The notes below the pieces were generated by a model. It saw only the letters and a list, made by a program, of their open reading frames with translations, had not been told where the DNA came from and did no database searches. Positions 41,513-50,631 of a stretch of DNA of 64,000 nt are shown here, piece after piece. Every line of letters begins with the position of its first letter. Position 1 is the stretch's first letter. This stretch comes from Entomospira nematocerorum. GTDB lineage: Bacteria; Spirochaetota; Spirochaetia; WRBN01. The stretch lies in the NCBI RefSeq assembly GCF_028748105.1, contig NZ_CP118168.1, positions 1,116,001-1,180,000 on the forward strand, read 5' to 3'. The translations under genes and the position numbers were made by a program.

Positions 41513-42055
41513 ATGGAGCATAGTATGAAAGCAACGACCATTTTAGTTGTTCGTAAAAATGGTAAAGTTGCCATGGCAGGTGATGGCCAAGTAACATTTG
41601 GTCAGAGCGTTGTTATGAAGGCAACCGCTAAAAAGGTTCGCAAGCTTTTTGATGGGAAAGTACTTTGTGGTTTTGCTGGTAGCACGGCCGATGCTTTTAC
41701 CTTAGAAGAGTTGTTTGAATCAAAAATGAAAGAACGCGGATTTGATATTACTCGTGCAGCTATTGAGGTTGCAAAAGAGTGGCGTAGTGATCGTCGATTA
41801 CGTAAATTAGAGGCGATGCTACTAGTTGCGGATAAGGAACATACGCTTCTTATATCCGGATCAGGTGATGTAATTGAACCAGAGCATGACACCATGGCAA
41901 TTGGTTCTGGTGGGAACTTTGCGTACTCTGCTGCCTTGGCCTATCTAGATGGATCGTCATTATCTGCCGCTGAGATCGCACGGAAAAGTCTTCAGGTTGC
42001 AGCTAATTTGTGTGTATTTACGAATCATAATATTATTGTGGAGGAATTAGTCTAA
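41513..42055 (+). CDS. hslV: ATP-dependent protease proteolytic subunit HslV (ClpQ)
   Basis: Peptidase subunit of the HslUV proteasome-like complex. The N-terminal nucleophile threonine is in KATTILVV; GDGQVTFG and AIGSGGNFAYSAA are hallmark stretches. The open start gives six residues before the Thr pair (MEHSMKA), while the ATG at 41525 gives MKA; both have a nearby GGAG. Longer leaders that must be removed are known in some HslV proteins. It follows xerC by 2 bp and directly abuts hslU. Confidence 0.95.
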   Translation: MEHSMKATTILVVRKNGKVAMAGDGQVTFGQSVVMKATAKKVRKLFDGKVLCGFAGSTADAFTLEELFESKMKERGFDITRAAIEVAKEWRSDRRLRKLEAMLLVADKEHTLLISGSGDVIEPEHDTMAIGSGGNFAYSAALAYLDGSSLSAAEIARKSLQVAANLCVFTNHNIIVEELV

Positions 42056-43519
42056 ATGTTTGATTATGAAACAATGACTCCCAGACAACTAGTCACTGAG
42101 TTAGATAAATATATTATTGGGCAGGATGAAGCAAAACGTGCGGTAGCAGTTGCGTTGCGTAATCGTGTAAGGCGAAGTCGCCTTCCTGAGTCAATGAGAG
42201 ATGAGGTTTCTCCTAAAAATATTATTATGGTTGGCTCTACAGGCGTGGGTAAAACAGAGATAGCACGACGACTTACAAAGTTATCTGGAGCCCCTTTTAT
42301 TAAGGTTGAAGCAACCAAATTCACCGAAGTGGGTTACGTAGGTCGAGACGTAGAAAGTATGATTCGTGATCTTATGACAGCTGCTATTTCCTTGGTTAAG
42401 AGTGAAATGGAGAAAAAAATACAGGTGGAAGCAGAAAAGCGTACCTATGAGAGATTACTAGATTTACTTCTTCCAGGAACAAATCCCGAGCATCGAGCTT
42501 CTGCTTTTAGTGATGAAGAGAGTATGGAATCTGATGATGTACCAGAGGATAGTTTGATTTCTAGTGAGGTAGGGGAGCCTATTGTTGATACTGCCCAGCA
42601 AGCACGTAATAAGTATTTAGAAAAGCTTAAGCGAGGGGAGTTAGATGAACAGAAGGTTGAACTGAGTTCTTCCAAAAGCAATGATCGTGGCGGGGTATTT
42701 TCTGGTGTAGAAGTCTTTCCCGTTGGAGTGAGCGGCTCAGGTGATAGTAGTGATTTTTCGGACATGGGACAACAAATTTCGAGCCAAATTAATGCATTGT
42801 TTGGCGGGGGAAAGAAGAAGGTTGTAACCGTAAAACGTGCTTATAATATTATCTTACAAGAAGAAAGAGAGCAGTTAATCGATCAAGATGCTGTTATGGA
42901 GATTGCTAAAGAGCGTGCGGAACGTCGGGGTATTATTTTCATAGATGAGATTGATAAAATCATTAGTAATGGCGGAAATAAGCAAGGAGGAGAGGTTAGT
43001 CGCGAGGGGGTACAGCGTGATATTCTTCCGATAATTGAAGGATCGATGGTGAATACTAAGTATGGTGTTATTGATACAACCTATATGCTTTTTATCGCTG
43101 CTGGAGCTTTTAGTAATAGTAAACCAACAGATCTCATTCCAGAGTTACAGGGACGATTTCCTATTCGCGTAGAGCTTGAAGAGATGACTGTTGAGATGTT
43201 TGAGCAAATTCTTACAAAGCCACAAAATGCTATCACACAACAATATATTGAGCTATTGAAGACTGAGGGTCTTCATGTACAGTTTGATCCTAGTGCTATC
43301 CGTAGGATTGCTGAAATTGCATTTGAGGAAAATCGAACGAAAGAAAATATTGGAGCTAGAAGGCTTCACACGTTACTAGAAAAAATTCTTGAAAATTTGA
43401 GTTTCGAGGCAACAGAACGTGCAGGAGAGCATGTTTTGGTTGATGCAAGTTACGTAGAGCATGAATTACATACTCGAAGAAAAGATTCCTCACAAGATTT
43501 TTCTAAATATGTTTTATAA
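42056..43519 (+). CDS. hslU: ATP-dependent protease ATPase subunit HslU (ClpY)
   Basis: AAA+ unfoldase of 487 residues that feeds HslV. Key elements: TPRQLVTELDKYIIGQDEAK at the N-terminus, Walker A GSTGVGKTE, the pore loop GYVGRDVE, a long charged insertion domain (residues about 110-240), Walker B IIFIDEIDKI, and the C-terminal SKYVL-type tail that inserts in HslV (here FSKYVL). Its ATG follows the hslV stop without a gap. Confidence 0.96.
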   Translation: MFDYETMTPRQLVTELDKYIIGQDEAKRAVAVALRNRVRRSRLPESMRDEVSPKNIIMVGSTGVGKTEIARRLTKLSGAPFIKVEATKFTEVGYVGRDVESMIRDLMTAAISLVKSEMEKKIQVEAEKRTYERLLDLLLPGTNPEHRASAFSDEESMESDDVPEDSLISSEVGEPIVDTAQQARNKYLEKLKRGELDEQKVELSSSKSNDRGGVFSGVEVFPVGVSGSGDSSDFSDMGQQISSQINALFGGGKKKVVTVKRAYNIILQEEREQLIDQDAVMEIAKERAERRGIIFIDEIDKIISNGGNKQGGEVSREGVQRDILPIIEGSMVNTKYGVIDTTYMLFIAAGAFSNSKPTDLIPELQGRFPIRVELEEMTVEMFEQILTKPQNAITQQYIELLKTEGLHVQFDPSAIRRIAEIAFEENRTKENIGARRLHTLLEKILENLSFEATERAGEHVLVDASYVEHELHTRRKDSSQDFSKYVL

Positions 43520-43541
43520 TTAAAATTAAGAAATATCTACG

Positions 43542-43577
43542 TATGAAGGAAGCAACCATGAGTCTGCTTCCTTCATA
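43542..43577. terminator. Bidirectional terminator after hslU
   Basis: A perfect 12-bp stem (ATGAAGGAAGCA/TGCTTCCTTCAT), extendable by one pair, with a 10-base loop lies between the convergent hslU and the membrane protein gene at 43583. It is followed by TTATTTTAG on the plus strand and by AT-rich sequence on the minus. Confidence 0.85.
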
Positions 43578-43582
43578 TTATT

Positions 43583-44035
43583 TTAGCTTCTCCTGGAGAG
43601 AATCCGGAAAATAACTGATATAATTAAGTAGCTAATCGCTAGAAGATAAAATTGGTTAGTCATCATTTCTGAGCCTATTAGAACATACATAATGTATACA
43701 CTATTAATAACGGGTGTATGCAAGGTGATCAATACACAGATAATGACAATGCTAGAGGCAATAACATATGGCATCAGCGATGTATCAATTATCTGTCGTT
43801 TATACAGATACTTTAAAACAAAGTGGCTGATAAGTGCAAATGGCATTGCTAGGATTGTGAAGAGTAGTAATTGTGTCAAGGCGTTACCCACAATTACAGT
43901 AAGAGACTCTGGGTTCAGTGGCGCGAGAAAGTCCATTAGTTTCCCTTGAAGAACATTAAGTATGACCATGAGAGAAAAGGTGGTTAATACAGCTTGCATA
44001 ATTGACTTTGAAATAAGGAGCATTCTTTTTAGCAT
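43583..44035 (-). CDS. Hypothetical membrane protein downstream of dnaE
   Basis: The product of 150 residues has a basic N-terminus (MLKRMLLISK) and four or five hydrophobic helices; I recognise no family. The ATG at 44035 lies inside the last codons of dnaE and has GGGAG ten bases before it, so it is translated with dnaE. A longer start at 44053 is possible. Confidence 0.65.
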   Translation of the reverse strand: MLKRMLLISKSIMQAVLTTFSLMVILNVLQGKLMDFLAPLNPESLTVIVGNALTQLLLFTILAMPFALISHFVLKYLYKRQIIDTSLMPYVIASSIVIICVLITLHTPVINSVYIMYVLIGSEMMTNQFYLLAISYLIISVIFRILSRRS

Positions 44036-47000
44036 GCGGTAATAAACTCCCAATCTTCTATAAGAGATTTTTTTAACTCCATTAATTCAGGATCTAGAAA
44101 GAATGTCTCTGAGAGCATAATTCCTTTAATAGGAATGGAACAGCCATCTCTTCCACCAATGAAGAATGTCACAGGCAGATTCCCTCTTTGACGACTGAGT
44201 GCAATTTTAAGTGCATGAAGTGATACTTCACTAATGGCTTGCTCCAATAAGAACATATTTACCGATTGGGGAGGATGATCTCTCTTCCCGTTATCTACAA
44301 CTATAGAAAGATCATTTTCTGTCGGGAGAAAGAGGTTCTCTACAATTAATTGAGGATCAGATCCACGATCAAGTTCTAATTTACCTTGAACGCCAATAGC
44401 TTTGCCTTCTCTTGTTCGTAGTAGAGAGTTATTTGTATCAGTCAATAGTTTCGAAAAAAAGACGATTGTAATGCTACCATTAAAATCTTCTAGCGTTGCA
44501 CTTGCCATAAGAGAACCTTTCTTCGTTGGACGAACTTGAAGATGCTTCATGATGCCAATTACGGTATAAGTTGTAGACTTGTTAAGATTATCAAGAGCTG
44601 ATAGGTTGAGTGATTGTTTGGCATCCCATTCTTGACGATATGGTTCTAGTGGATGGCCAGAAACATAAAATCCTAAAATATCATGCTCGAAAGCGAGCGT
44701 TTCCTCTGTCGATAGTTGATAAGATATGCGATTACCATGTTCATCCTCCTCCCATTCAGGCATATCTGCATATTGAAAGGGGGTATGGCTGAGTTCTTCT
44801 TTAAAGTCAAATAAGGACTGATTTGGATCATCATCCATATTATTGAGCTTAATAGCCCAGTCAATTGCTGAGATATGATTATAACGTAGGAAGCTACGCG
44901 ATCGCTCTACTTCAATTTGGTCAAAAAGCCCAGCTAAGATAAGTGTTTCAATAACACGTTTATTTAAAGTATATTTTTCTTTTGCCATTGTCTCTAAAAA
45001 GTGTAGAAACGAAGTGAATTGTCCAACTTTTGATCTAGCCTTAATGATATCTGAAGCTGCAGTCTCACCGAGACCTTTGATTCCAAGGAGTCCATAATAG
45101 ATGACGCCATTTTCAGCAGTAAATTGCTCGTGACTGTGATTAATTTCTGGAGGGCGTATAGCAATACCCATAGAACGTGTTTCGTCAATACACTTGATAA
45201 AGGCTTTTGGTGCATCCATATCATTACTAAGATTGGCTGCCATAAATTCTGCCGGAAAATGAGCTTTGAGGTAAGCGGTTTGATAGGCAAGAATAGAGTA
45301 TGCAGCTGCATGACTTTTATTGAAACCATATCCAGCAAAAGGCAAAAGAATTTGAAAGAGTTCTGCTGCAGATTCCTTGGAGTGACCATTTGCAATAGCT
45401 CCTTCAATAAAGATTTGTTGTTGCTTATCCATTTCCTCTTTTTTCTTTTTACCCATAGCTCTACGTAGTAGATCCGCACCACCAAGAGAGTATCCTGCAT
45501 AGACCTGTGCTACTTGCATAACTTGCTCTTGATAGACAATAACTCCATAGGTGGGTTTAAGAATTTCTTTGAGAGAAGGATGAAAGTATTTTACCCGGTT
45601 AGGACTTTTCTTTCCTTTAATAAATTCAGGAATAAATTGCATGGGCCCTGGTCGATAAAGTGCATTCAAAGCGATGAGATCCTCTATGCTATTAGGTTGC
45701 GCGTCTTTGAGAATTTTTTGCATACCTTCACTTTCAAACTGGAAGATAGAATGGGTCTTGCCTTCACAAAAGAGTTTGAAGGTGAGAGCGTCATCCTCGG
45801 GGATGGTGTTGATACTAAATTCAGGATGTAATTTCTGAATCATCGCTACGGTATTGTCAATGATAGATAATGTTTTCAGACCCAAAAAGTCCATTTTGAC
45901 AAGTCCACAATCTTCGATAATTTTACTCTCAAAGGCGGTGTTAATAGAATTCGACTTTTGATCGAATATAAGTGGAACATAGTCGACTACGGGAGACCTT
46001 CCAATAACCTTTCCACAGGCATGGGTACCGATATTACGGGTTAATCCCTCTATTTTGGCAGCAACATCAAAGAGTTTTGCATAATGTCCACCTTTAGCAT
46101 AAAGACTTTTGAGGAAGGGATTATACTGACGTGCGGAAGCAACATTCAGTTTCACACTGCCATCATCTGGGAGAGCAGTTTCATCAATTGCTTTTGTGAT
46201 TTGAAGACTTTCATTGAATGGAATGTCAAGAACTCGTGCAACATCTTTGAGGGCTGCTTTGGTCGCAAGTGTTCCAAACGTTGTAATGCCTGCCACATGA
46301 TCAGCCCCATATTTTTTTGTAACATAATCGATGACCTCATCACGACGCTCATCATTAAAGTCAATATCAAAGTCAGGCATACTAATGCGCTCAGGATTGA
46401 GAAATCGCTCGAAGAGAAGATTGTACTTGAGCGGATCTACATCAGTAATCTTGAGTGCATAGGCAACAATCGATCCAGCACCTGAACCGCGTCCTGGCCC
46501 TACGGAGATACCTGCATTTCTAGCCCAGTCTATAAAATCCCATACAATAAGGAAATATCCAGAAAATTGCATGGTATCGATTGTTTGAATTTCAAATTCA
46601 GCTCGATCGATAATTTTTTGTGTCACTTCATCATATCGATTTTTCAAGCCTGTGTGGACAAGGTGACGGAGATACTCGGTTGGATTACTAAATGTATCAG
46701 GAATTTCATAATGGGGCAGCACCGGTCCACTCTCAGGAATGACCAAATGACATTTATTGGCTAATTCTACTGTGTTGGTTAATGCTTCGGGAATATCTTG
46801 GAATAGAGTATACATCTCTTCAGCAGTACGAAAATAGCAATTATCTGCTGCCATCATGCGATTGGTTTCGTGAAATTTTCTCTGGGTTCCAATACATATT
46901 AATATATCGTTGGTTTCTTTATCCTCTTGCTCTAGATAGTGGATGTCATTTGTTGCAATAAGGGGAATCCCCGTTTCTTGTGAGAGTTGGATCATTAACT

Positions 47001-47559
47001 TACGATTAAGATCCTCCTCAGGATAGCCATGATGTTGTATTTCTAGATAAAAATGACCATCGCCAAAGAGATCTCGATAAAAAAGAGCCCGTTCTTTGGC
47101 TACATCATAACGATTATTAATGAGATGTTGAGCAATTTCTCCACCCAAACACGCACTAGAACAGATAAGACCCTCGTGATGCATTTGTAATAAATCATCA
47201 TCGATGCGTGGACGATGATAAAACCCATCAATAGATGCCTGACTTGTTAAGTATAGAAGGTTTTTGTAGCCGGTTTCATTCATACAAAACAGACACATGT
47301 GATAGTAGCGATTATCCTTCGCACGAATATGCCGACCTTTTGGCGCAATATATACTTCACACCCAATGATTGGCTTGATACCAACTTTTTGACAGGCCTT
47401 TTGAAAATAAAGTGCACCAAACATATTGCCATGATCCGTGAGAGCTATTGCAGGCATATTGAGCGAAGCTGCTTTTTTTGCAAGATCCTCCACACGAATG
47501 GATCCATCTAACAGAGAAAATTCTGAATGGTTATGTAAATGAATAAACGGATATTTCAT
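44029..47559 (-). CDS. dnaE: DNA polymerase III alpha subunit DnaE
   Basis: Replicative polymerase of 1176 residues. Domain order: PHP domain at the N-terminus (FIHLHNHSEFSLLDG, ALTDHGNMFG), palm with the catalytic aspartates (MPDFDIDFNDERR near residue 400), fingers with GRGSGAGSIVAY and KSHAAAYS, helix-hairpin-helix (YGLLGIKGLGETAASDI), and the C-terminal OB fold (YTVIGIMKHLQVRPTKKG). The length is as in E. coli DnaE1, so this is likely the main replicase. No PolC is visible. Confidence 0.96.
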   Translation of the reverse strand: MKYPFIHLHNHSEFSLLDGSIRVEDLAKKAASLNMPAIALTDHGNMFGALYFQKACQKVGIKPIIGCEVYIAPKGRHIRAKDNRYYHMCLFCMNETGYKNLLYLTSQASIDGFYHRPRIDDDLLQMHHEGLICSSACLGGEIAQHLINNRYDVAKERALFYRDLFGDGHFYLEIQHHGYPEEDLNRKLMIQLSQETGIPLIATNDIHYLEQEDKETNDILICIGTQRKFHETNRMMAADNCYFRTAEEMYTLFQDIPEALTNTVELANKCHLVIPESGPVLPHYEIPDTFSNPTEYLRHLVHTGLKNRYDEVTQKIIDRAEFEIQTIDTMQFSGYFLIVWDFIDWARNAGISVGPGRGSGAGSIVAYALKITDVDPLKYNLLFERFLNPERISMPDFDIDFNDERRDEVIDYVTKKYGADHVAGITTFGTLATKAALKDVARVLDIPFNESLQITKAIDETALPDDGSVKLNVASARQYNPFLKSLYAKGGHYAKLFDVAAKIEGLTRNIGTHACGKVIGRSPVVDYVPLIFDQKSNSINTAFESKIIEDCGLVKMDFLGLKTLSIIDNTVAMIQKLHPEFSINTIPEDDALTFKLFCEGKTHSIFQFESEGMQKILKDAQPNSIEDLIALNALYRPGPMQFIPEFIKGKKSPNRVKYFHPSLKEILKPTYGVIVYQEQVMQVAQVYAGYSLGGADLLRRAMGKKKKEEMDKQQQIFIEGAIANGHSKESAAELFQILLPFAGYGFNKSHAAAYSILAYQTAYLKAHFPAEFMAANLSNDMDAPKAFIKCIDETRSMGIAIRPPEINHSHEQFTAENGVIYYGLLGIKGLGETAASDIIKARSKVGQFTSFLHFLETMAKEKYTLNKRVIETLILAGLFDQIEVERSRSFLRYNHISAIDWAIKLNNMDDDPNQSLFDFKEELSHTPFQYADMPEWEEDEHGNRISYQLSTEETLAFEHDILGFYVSGHPLEPYRQEWDAKQSLNLSALDNLNKSTTYTVIGIMKHLQVRPTKKGSLMASATLEDFNGSITIVFFSKLLTDTNNSLLRTREGKAIGVQGKLELDRGSDPQLIVENLFLPTENDLSIVVDNGKRDHPPQSVNMFLLEQAISEVSLHALKIALSRQRGNLPVTFFIGGRDGCSIPIKGIMLSETFFLDPELMELKKSLIEDWEFITAC

Positions 47560-47617
47560 CCTTTAGAGTATAATCAGATTACTGGTTTGATCAAGCAAAA
47601 AAGTGCTTATTTTTTAT

Positions 47618-48625
47618 CTATTTTATCATAAAATGGAGGAATACAATTACAAGAGAAATTTGGGTAAGGCTTGTGATGATGGCATACCAAAGCAGAGCGA
47701 ATCCGGATTGTATGAATTTGTGAAGATCTAAACGTAATCCAATGGCAGCAAGAGCTATAACCTCTAACCAGTTTTGGAGAGAAGTAAAAAAGTATCGTAT
47801 AAGTTCAGGAATTAATTGGAGAGTATTGAGGATACATAGTAGCATAAATGCTATGATATACCAAGGTAATAGTACTCTAGAACTACTCTTAGGTGATATA
47901 TTATTACTGTGGGAATAAGATTTCTGGTAGTAGGTTCTCATAACAATCACGACACATACGATCATACTTATCCGTACGATTTTAAAGAGCATAGCATCCT
48001 GCACTAAGCTGGAGCTAATTAAGTGCGATGCAGCAGTAACTTGTCCGACTGATGGTAGTGTTCCACCTAATAGTGCTGCCATTTGTATCGGATTATCTCT
48101 ATATAGAAATTGGGCTATTAGTGGTAGGACTAACATCCAAAAAGTACCTACAAGGTTTACAATTGTGATCACTTGACCCTTGTGTTCCTCTTTAGCGTTG
48201 ATTATCGGTGCGATGGATGCAACTGCTGAAGAGCCACAGACTGCATTACCTCCAGCCATTAATAGCTTAATAGACAGTGGAATATGGAGGAATTTACCTA
48301 AACTTATGTATACATATATAGTCGTGAATATTGAAATAATAATGAATAATATGCCGTTTAGACCTAGTTCTTGGATGGTGTAAAGCGTGATGTTTGCACC
48401 CAATAACATGACTGCAACCTCTAAAAATTTTCCTTCGACAAATTTAGTTCCATAAGAAAATAAGGATTGTTTCACTATAGTATTACGCATAACGATACCA
48501 ATAATAATAGCAATCGTTGCTGCACCCAGAGATGGGATCACTCTTGATAGAAGAAAGCTAAGGCATGCAACAACGATGGATAAGATGATACCTGCAGAAG
48601 CGTGAATAAATGAATTCATAAACAT
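47618..48625 (-). CDS. YeiH-family (UPF0324) putative sulfate exporter
   Basis: Membrane protein of 335 residues with about ten helices. Family features include SLGAATIAIIIGIVMRNT, the conserved GGNAVCGSSAVASIAPII segment and GTLPSVGQVTAAS. Members are named putative sulfate exporters, and the true substrate is not known. It has no obvious operon partner; dnaE follows 58 bp downstream. Confidence 0.88.
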   Translation of the reverse strand: MFMNSFIHASAGIILSIVVACLSFLLSRVIPSLGAATIAIIIGIVMRNTIVKQSLFSYGTKFVEGKFLEVAVMLLGANITLYTIQELGLNGILFIIISIFTTIYVYISLGKFLHIPLSIKLLMAGGNAVCGSSAVASIAPIINAKEEHKGQVITIVNLVGTFWMLVLPLIAQFLYRDNPIQMAALLGGTLPSVGQVTAASHLISSSLVQDAMLFKIVRISMIVCVVIVMRTYYQKSYSHSNNISPKSSSRVLLPWYIIAFMLLCILNTLQLIPELIRYFFTSLQNWLEVIALAAIGLRLDLHKFIQSGFALLWYAIITSLTQISLVIVFLHFMIK

Positions 48626-48694
48626 AAAACAACTACTATTCCTAATTATATTCTACTCTAATGAAGTCATTTTTTGCAAGCAAAAAGGAGTAGC

Positions 48695-48723
48695 TTGTCA
48701 AAAAAAAAGAGCAGTGCTATACT
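48695..48723 (+). promoter_or_regulatory. Promoter of the secreted NTF2-like gene
   Basis: TTGTCA (48695-48700) and TATACT (48718-48723) have a 17-bp spacer with an A-tract, 28 bp before the ATG. Confidence 0.75.
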
Positions 48724-48751
48724 TGCATAAAACAAGAAGGAATATAACTAG

Positions 48752-49381
48752 ATGCAATTAACGTTGACCAGGACTGTCCTAATCTTTGTGATGGTCTTAT
48801 CTCTCTTATCTATGGGGTATAGCAAGAATAGCGAAGATCCTTGGCTCATGATGAGCCAGGCTGTTGAAAAGGGATTCATTCCTAATGAGGAGATAGCTTT
48901 GTCTATAGCAAGAGAGATTTTATCTGTTGTTTATAATCCATCATTTATCGATGATACCACATATACCGTAGTATCAGAAAAGCGCCAACTGGATGAAGTA
49001 TGGAACATTTATGGAGTTATATCTGGTGATGAATCAGAAGATTTACAGCTATTAGTAGTCCTAGAGCGATATAGTGGCCGTATTATTGGCGTAACAAACT
49101 TTACGCAACACCAGAGTGATTATTCTCCCTTTCTGATTCGATCGAGTAAGAAGGGATATATAACAACAAAGGCTCTTGCTTCTAGACTTGCCGAGCTGTT
49201 TTTGAAACAATTTTATGGTGATGCTTTTCAGTCACAGACACCCTTAAAGGTAAAGCTTAAGGACGGTATCTGGTATATTAATGGTAGTGGAAAAGCCAAT
49301 AGCCCTTTTGGGACTGCAATGATAAAAATTCGACAAAGTGATGGAGCAGTACTGGGATTTCGTCACTACCAGATAACTTAA
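48752..49381 (+). CDS. Secreted protein with two NTF2-fold immunity-like domains
   Basis: The 209-residue protein starts with a signal peptide (hydrophobic residues 5-22), with no lipobox cysteine. Two similar domains follow, at about 45-117 and 138-206. Each has a helix (EEIALSIAREIL; TKALASRLAELFL), a VWNIYG/IWYING strand and a final strand with xxYSGRIIGVTN or RQSDGAVLGFRH. This looks like the NTF2-fold immunity family seen with polymorphic toxins. Here there is no toxin gene next to it, and export is not typical of immunity proteins that act in the cytoplasm. The relation is by pattern only, so the role is open. Confidence 0.65.
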   Translation: MQLTLTRTVLIFVMVLSLLSMGYSKNSEDPWLMMSQAVEKGFIPNEEIALSIAREILSVVYNPSFIDDTTYTVVSEKRQLDEVWNIYGVISGDESEDLQLLVVLERYSGRIIGVTNFTQHQSDYSPFLIRSSKKGYITTKALASRLAELFLKQFYGDAFQSQTPLKVKLKDGIWYINGSGKANSPFGTAMIKIRQSDGAVLGFRHYQIT

Positions 49382-50037
49382 TAATTCTCTTTTCTATGTT
49401 GGTAAAAGAGAATTGGCCGATTATGACGTGGCTGTGTCTCTCTTGCAGTGTGATGATACATCGCACGGAACTGGTTTAGCTGTATTTTATCAATAAAAAT
49501 AGGATTTTGAAAGACATACCACTCTACGTTCTCAGTTAGGGGGGGAGTGGTTAGTGAGCCGAGATAATGGTAATAAGAAATGTCTTTAGGAAAGAGTTTT
49601 TGTGCGTGAAAATCCATAATGGGTAAGGCAGATAAGTCAGAATTGATAATATCTAGTAATTGCTGGAACGCCGTATTATGAGCTCCTACCTCCATAAATA
49701 TAGAAAAAACTGCAAACCGACCACTCTGAGATTGATGAACAAAGTGTAACTCCATAGGTGCGAGATGATTGTCTACTAGATGTTCTGCAGGACTATGAAA
49801 ATGAAATTGAGTCAGGTGAAATCCTCGACCATTAATTTGCGTAAACGACTTTGCTTCAATAAATAGCGTGTTTTCATCACGTAATATATTCGTAATTGTA
49901 ATGAGATCATGTCGGATAATAGTACCGTCATCATCCATAGGTAGGCTTTTACTCGATTGGATATGGATGGGTGATTGATGATGCCCACATACCATAGACC
50001 ATGAATTCTGTGTTGCATAGAGTTTTGTAATCGTCAT
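49378..50037 (-). CDS. Alpha-type carbonic anhydrase without a signal peptide
   Basis: The enzyme interconverts CO2 and bicarbonate. The zinc histidines are His79, His81 and His98 (QFHFHSPAEH and ELHFVHQ, the same spacing as bacterial alpha enzymes), with the gatekeeper SLTTPPLTENVEW later and QSPIHI at the N-terminus. Most bacterial alpha carbonic anhydrases are exported; this 219-residue form has no hydrophobic leader and begins just before the QSPI motif, so it is shorter and likely cytoplasmic. A GGAG lies before the ATG. Bicarbonate/CO2 balance would be relevant to the oxaloacetate decarboxylase. The 3' end overlaps the previous gene by 4 bp. Confidence 0.88.
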   Translation of the reverse strand: MTITKLYATQNSWSMVCGHHQSPIHIQSSKSLPMDDDGTIIRHDLITITNILRDENTLFIEAKSFTQINGRGFHLTQFHFHSPAEHLVDNHLAPMELHFVHQSQSGRFAVFSIFMEVGAHNTAFQQLLDIINSDLSALPIMDFHAQKLFPKDISYYHYLGSLTTPPLTENVEWYVFQNPIFIDKIQLNQFRAMYHHTARETQPRHNRPILFYQHRKENY

Positions 50038-50061
50038 AAAATGTCTCCATGAAATAAAAGT

Positions 50062-50094
50062 CTGCTTAATCTAAATCGAATTTACATTAAGCAG
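50062..50094. other. Inverted repeat upstream of the carbonic anhydrase gene
   Basis: CTGCTTAAT and ATTAAGCAG are 9-bp perfect arms separated by 15 bases, 24 bp before the carbonic anhydrase ATG. It may be a leader hairpin or an operator. The remainder of the 287-bp gap to the tRNA genes shows only the tRNA promoter. Confidence 0.4.
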
Positions 50095-50276
50095 CGAAAA
50101 CCTAGTCCCAAGTATACTCAAATATGTGCTACTTTGACAAGATGATCAATAATGAAATTTAATATGAATAATAAATAGACGGAATTATTATTATGTATTT
50201 ATTATCGTTAGTATTTAAACAAATTATATTAACAACAATAAATATTATCCTGAATTCTAAATAGAGCAAAATATAC

Positions 50277-50305
50277 TTGACAAAATTATTTTTTTTGAGT
50301 ATTAT
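50277..50305 (+). promoter_or_regulatory. Promoter of the first tRNA-Leu
   Basis: TTGACA (50277-50282) and TATTAT (50300-50305) with a 17-bp T-rich spacer lie 19 bp before the tRNA. Confidence 0.82.
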
Positions 50306-50324
50306 GCATTCATTGAGAATAAAT

Positions 50325-50403
50325 GCGAGAGTGGTGAAATGGTAGACACACTAGTCTTAGGAACTAGCGCGCAAGCATGTGGGTTCAAGTCCCACCTCTC
50401 GTA
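50325..50403 (+). tRNA. tRNA-Leu (anticodon UAG), copy 1
   Basis: The 79-base gene has acceptor GCGAGAG/CTCTCGT with a G-U first pair, discriminator A, leucine-type D-loop (TGGTAGACACA), anticodon stem CTAGT/ACTAG and anticodon TAG at 50358-50360. CCA is not encoded. It should read CUA and other CUN codons. Confidence 0.94.
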
Positions 50404-50431
50404 ATTATCATAAAAGATAATTTCCTTAATC

Positions 50432-50460
50432 TTGACAGAATAAGCTTTTTATGTTAGTAT
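50432..50460 (+). promoter_or_regulatory. Promoter of the second tRNA-Leu
   Basis: TTGACA (50432-50437) and TAGTAT (50455-50460), 17-bp spacer, 17 bp before the second tRNA copy. Confidence 0.82.
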
Positions 50461-50477
50461 CTCATGTGATATTGAAT

Positions 50478-50556
50478 GCGAGAGTGGTGAAATGGTAGAC
50501 ACACTAGTCTTAGGAACTAGCGCGCAAGCATGTGGGTTCAAGTCCCACCTCTCGTA
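50478..50556 (+). tRNA. tRNA-Leu (anticodon UAG), copy 2
   Basis: Identical in all 79 bases to the first copy, whereas the sequences around them differ. It is followed by a T-run (ATTTTTTTAT), which may serve to end transcription. Confidence 0.94.
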
Positions 50557-50631
50557 ATTTTTTTATCCAGGCAGTTAGGGATAACACAATATCGCAAAAG
50601 ATAAAACGCATAAGAAAGAGGTTCAGGGATA

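Noticed and set aside
46084..46485. 133-codon plus-strand frame inside dnaE
   Set aside because: Antisense to conserved polymerase catalytic motifs; no ribosome site and no recognisable domain.
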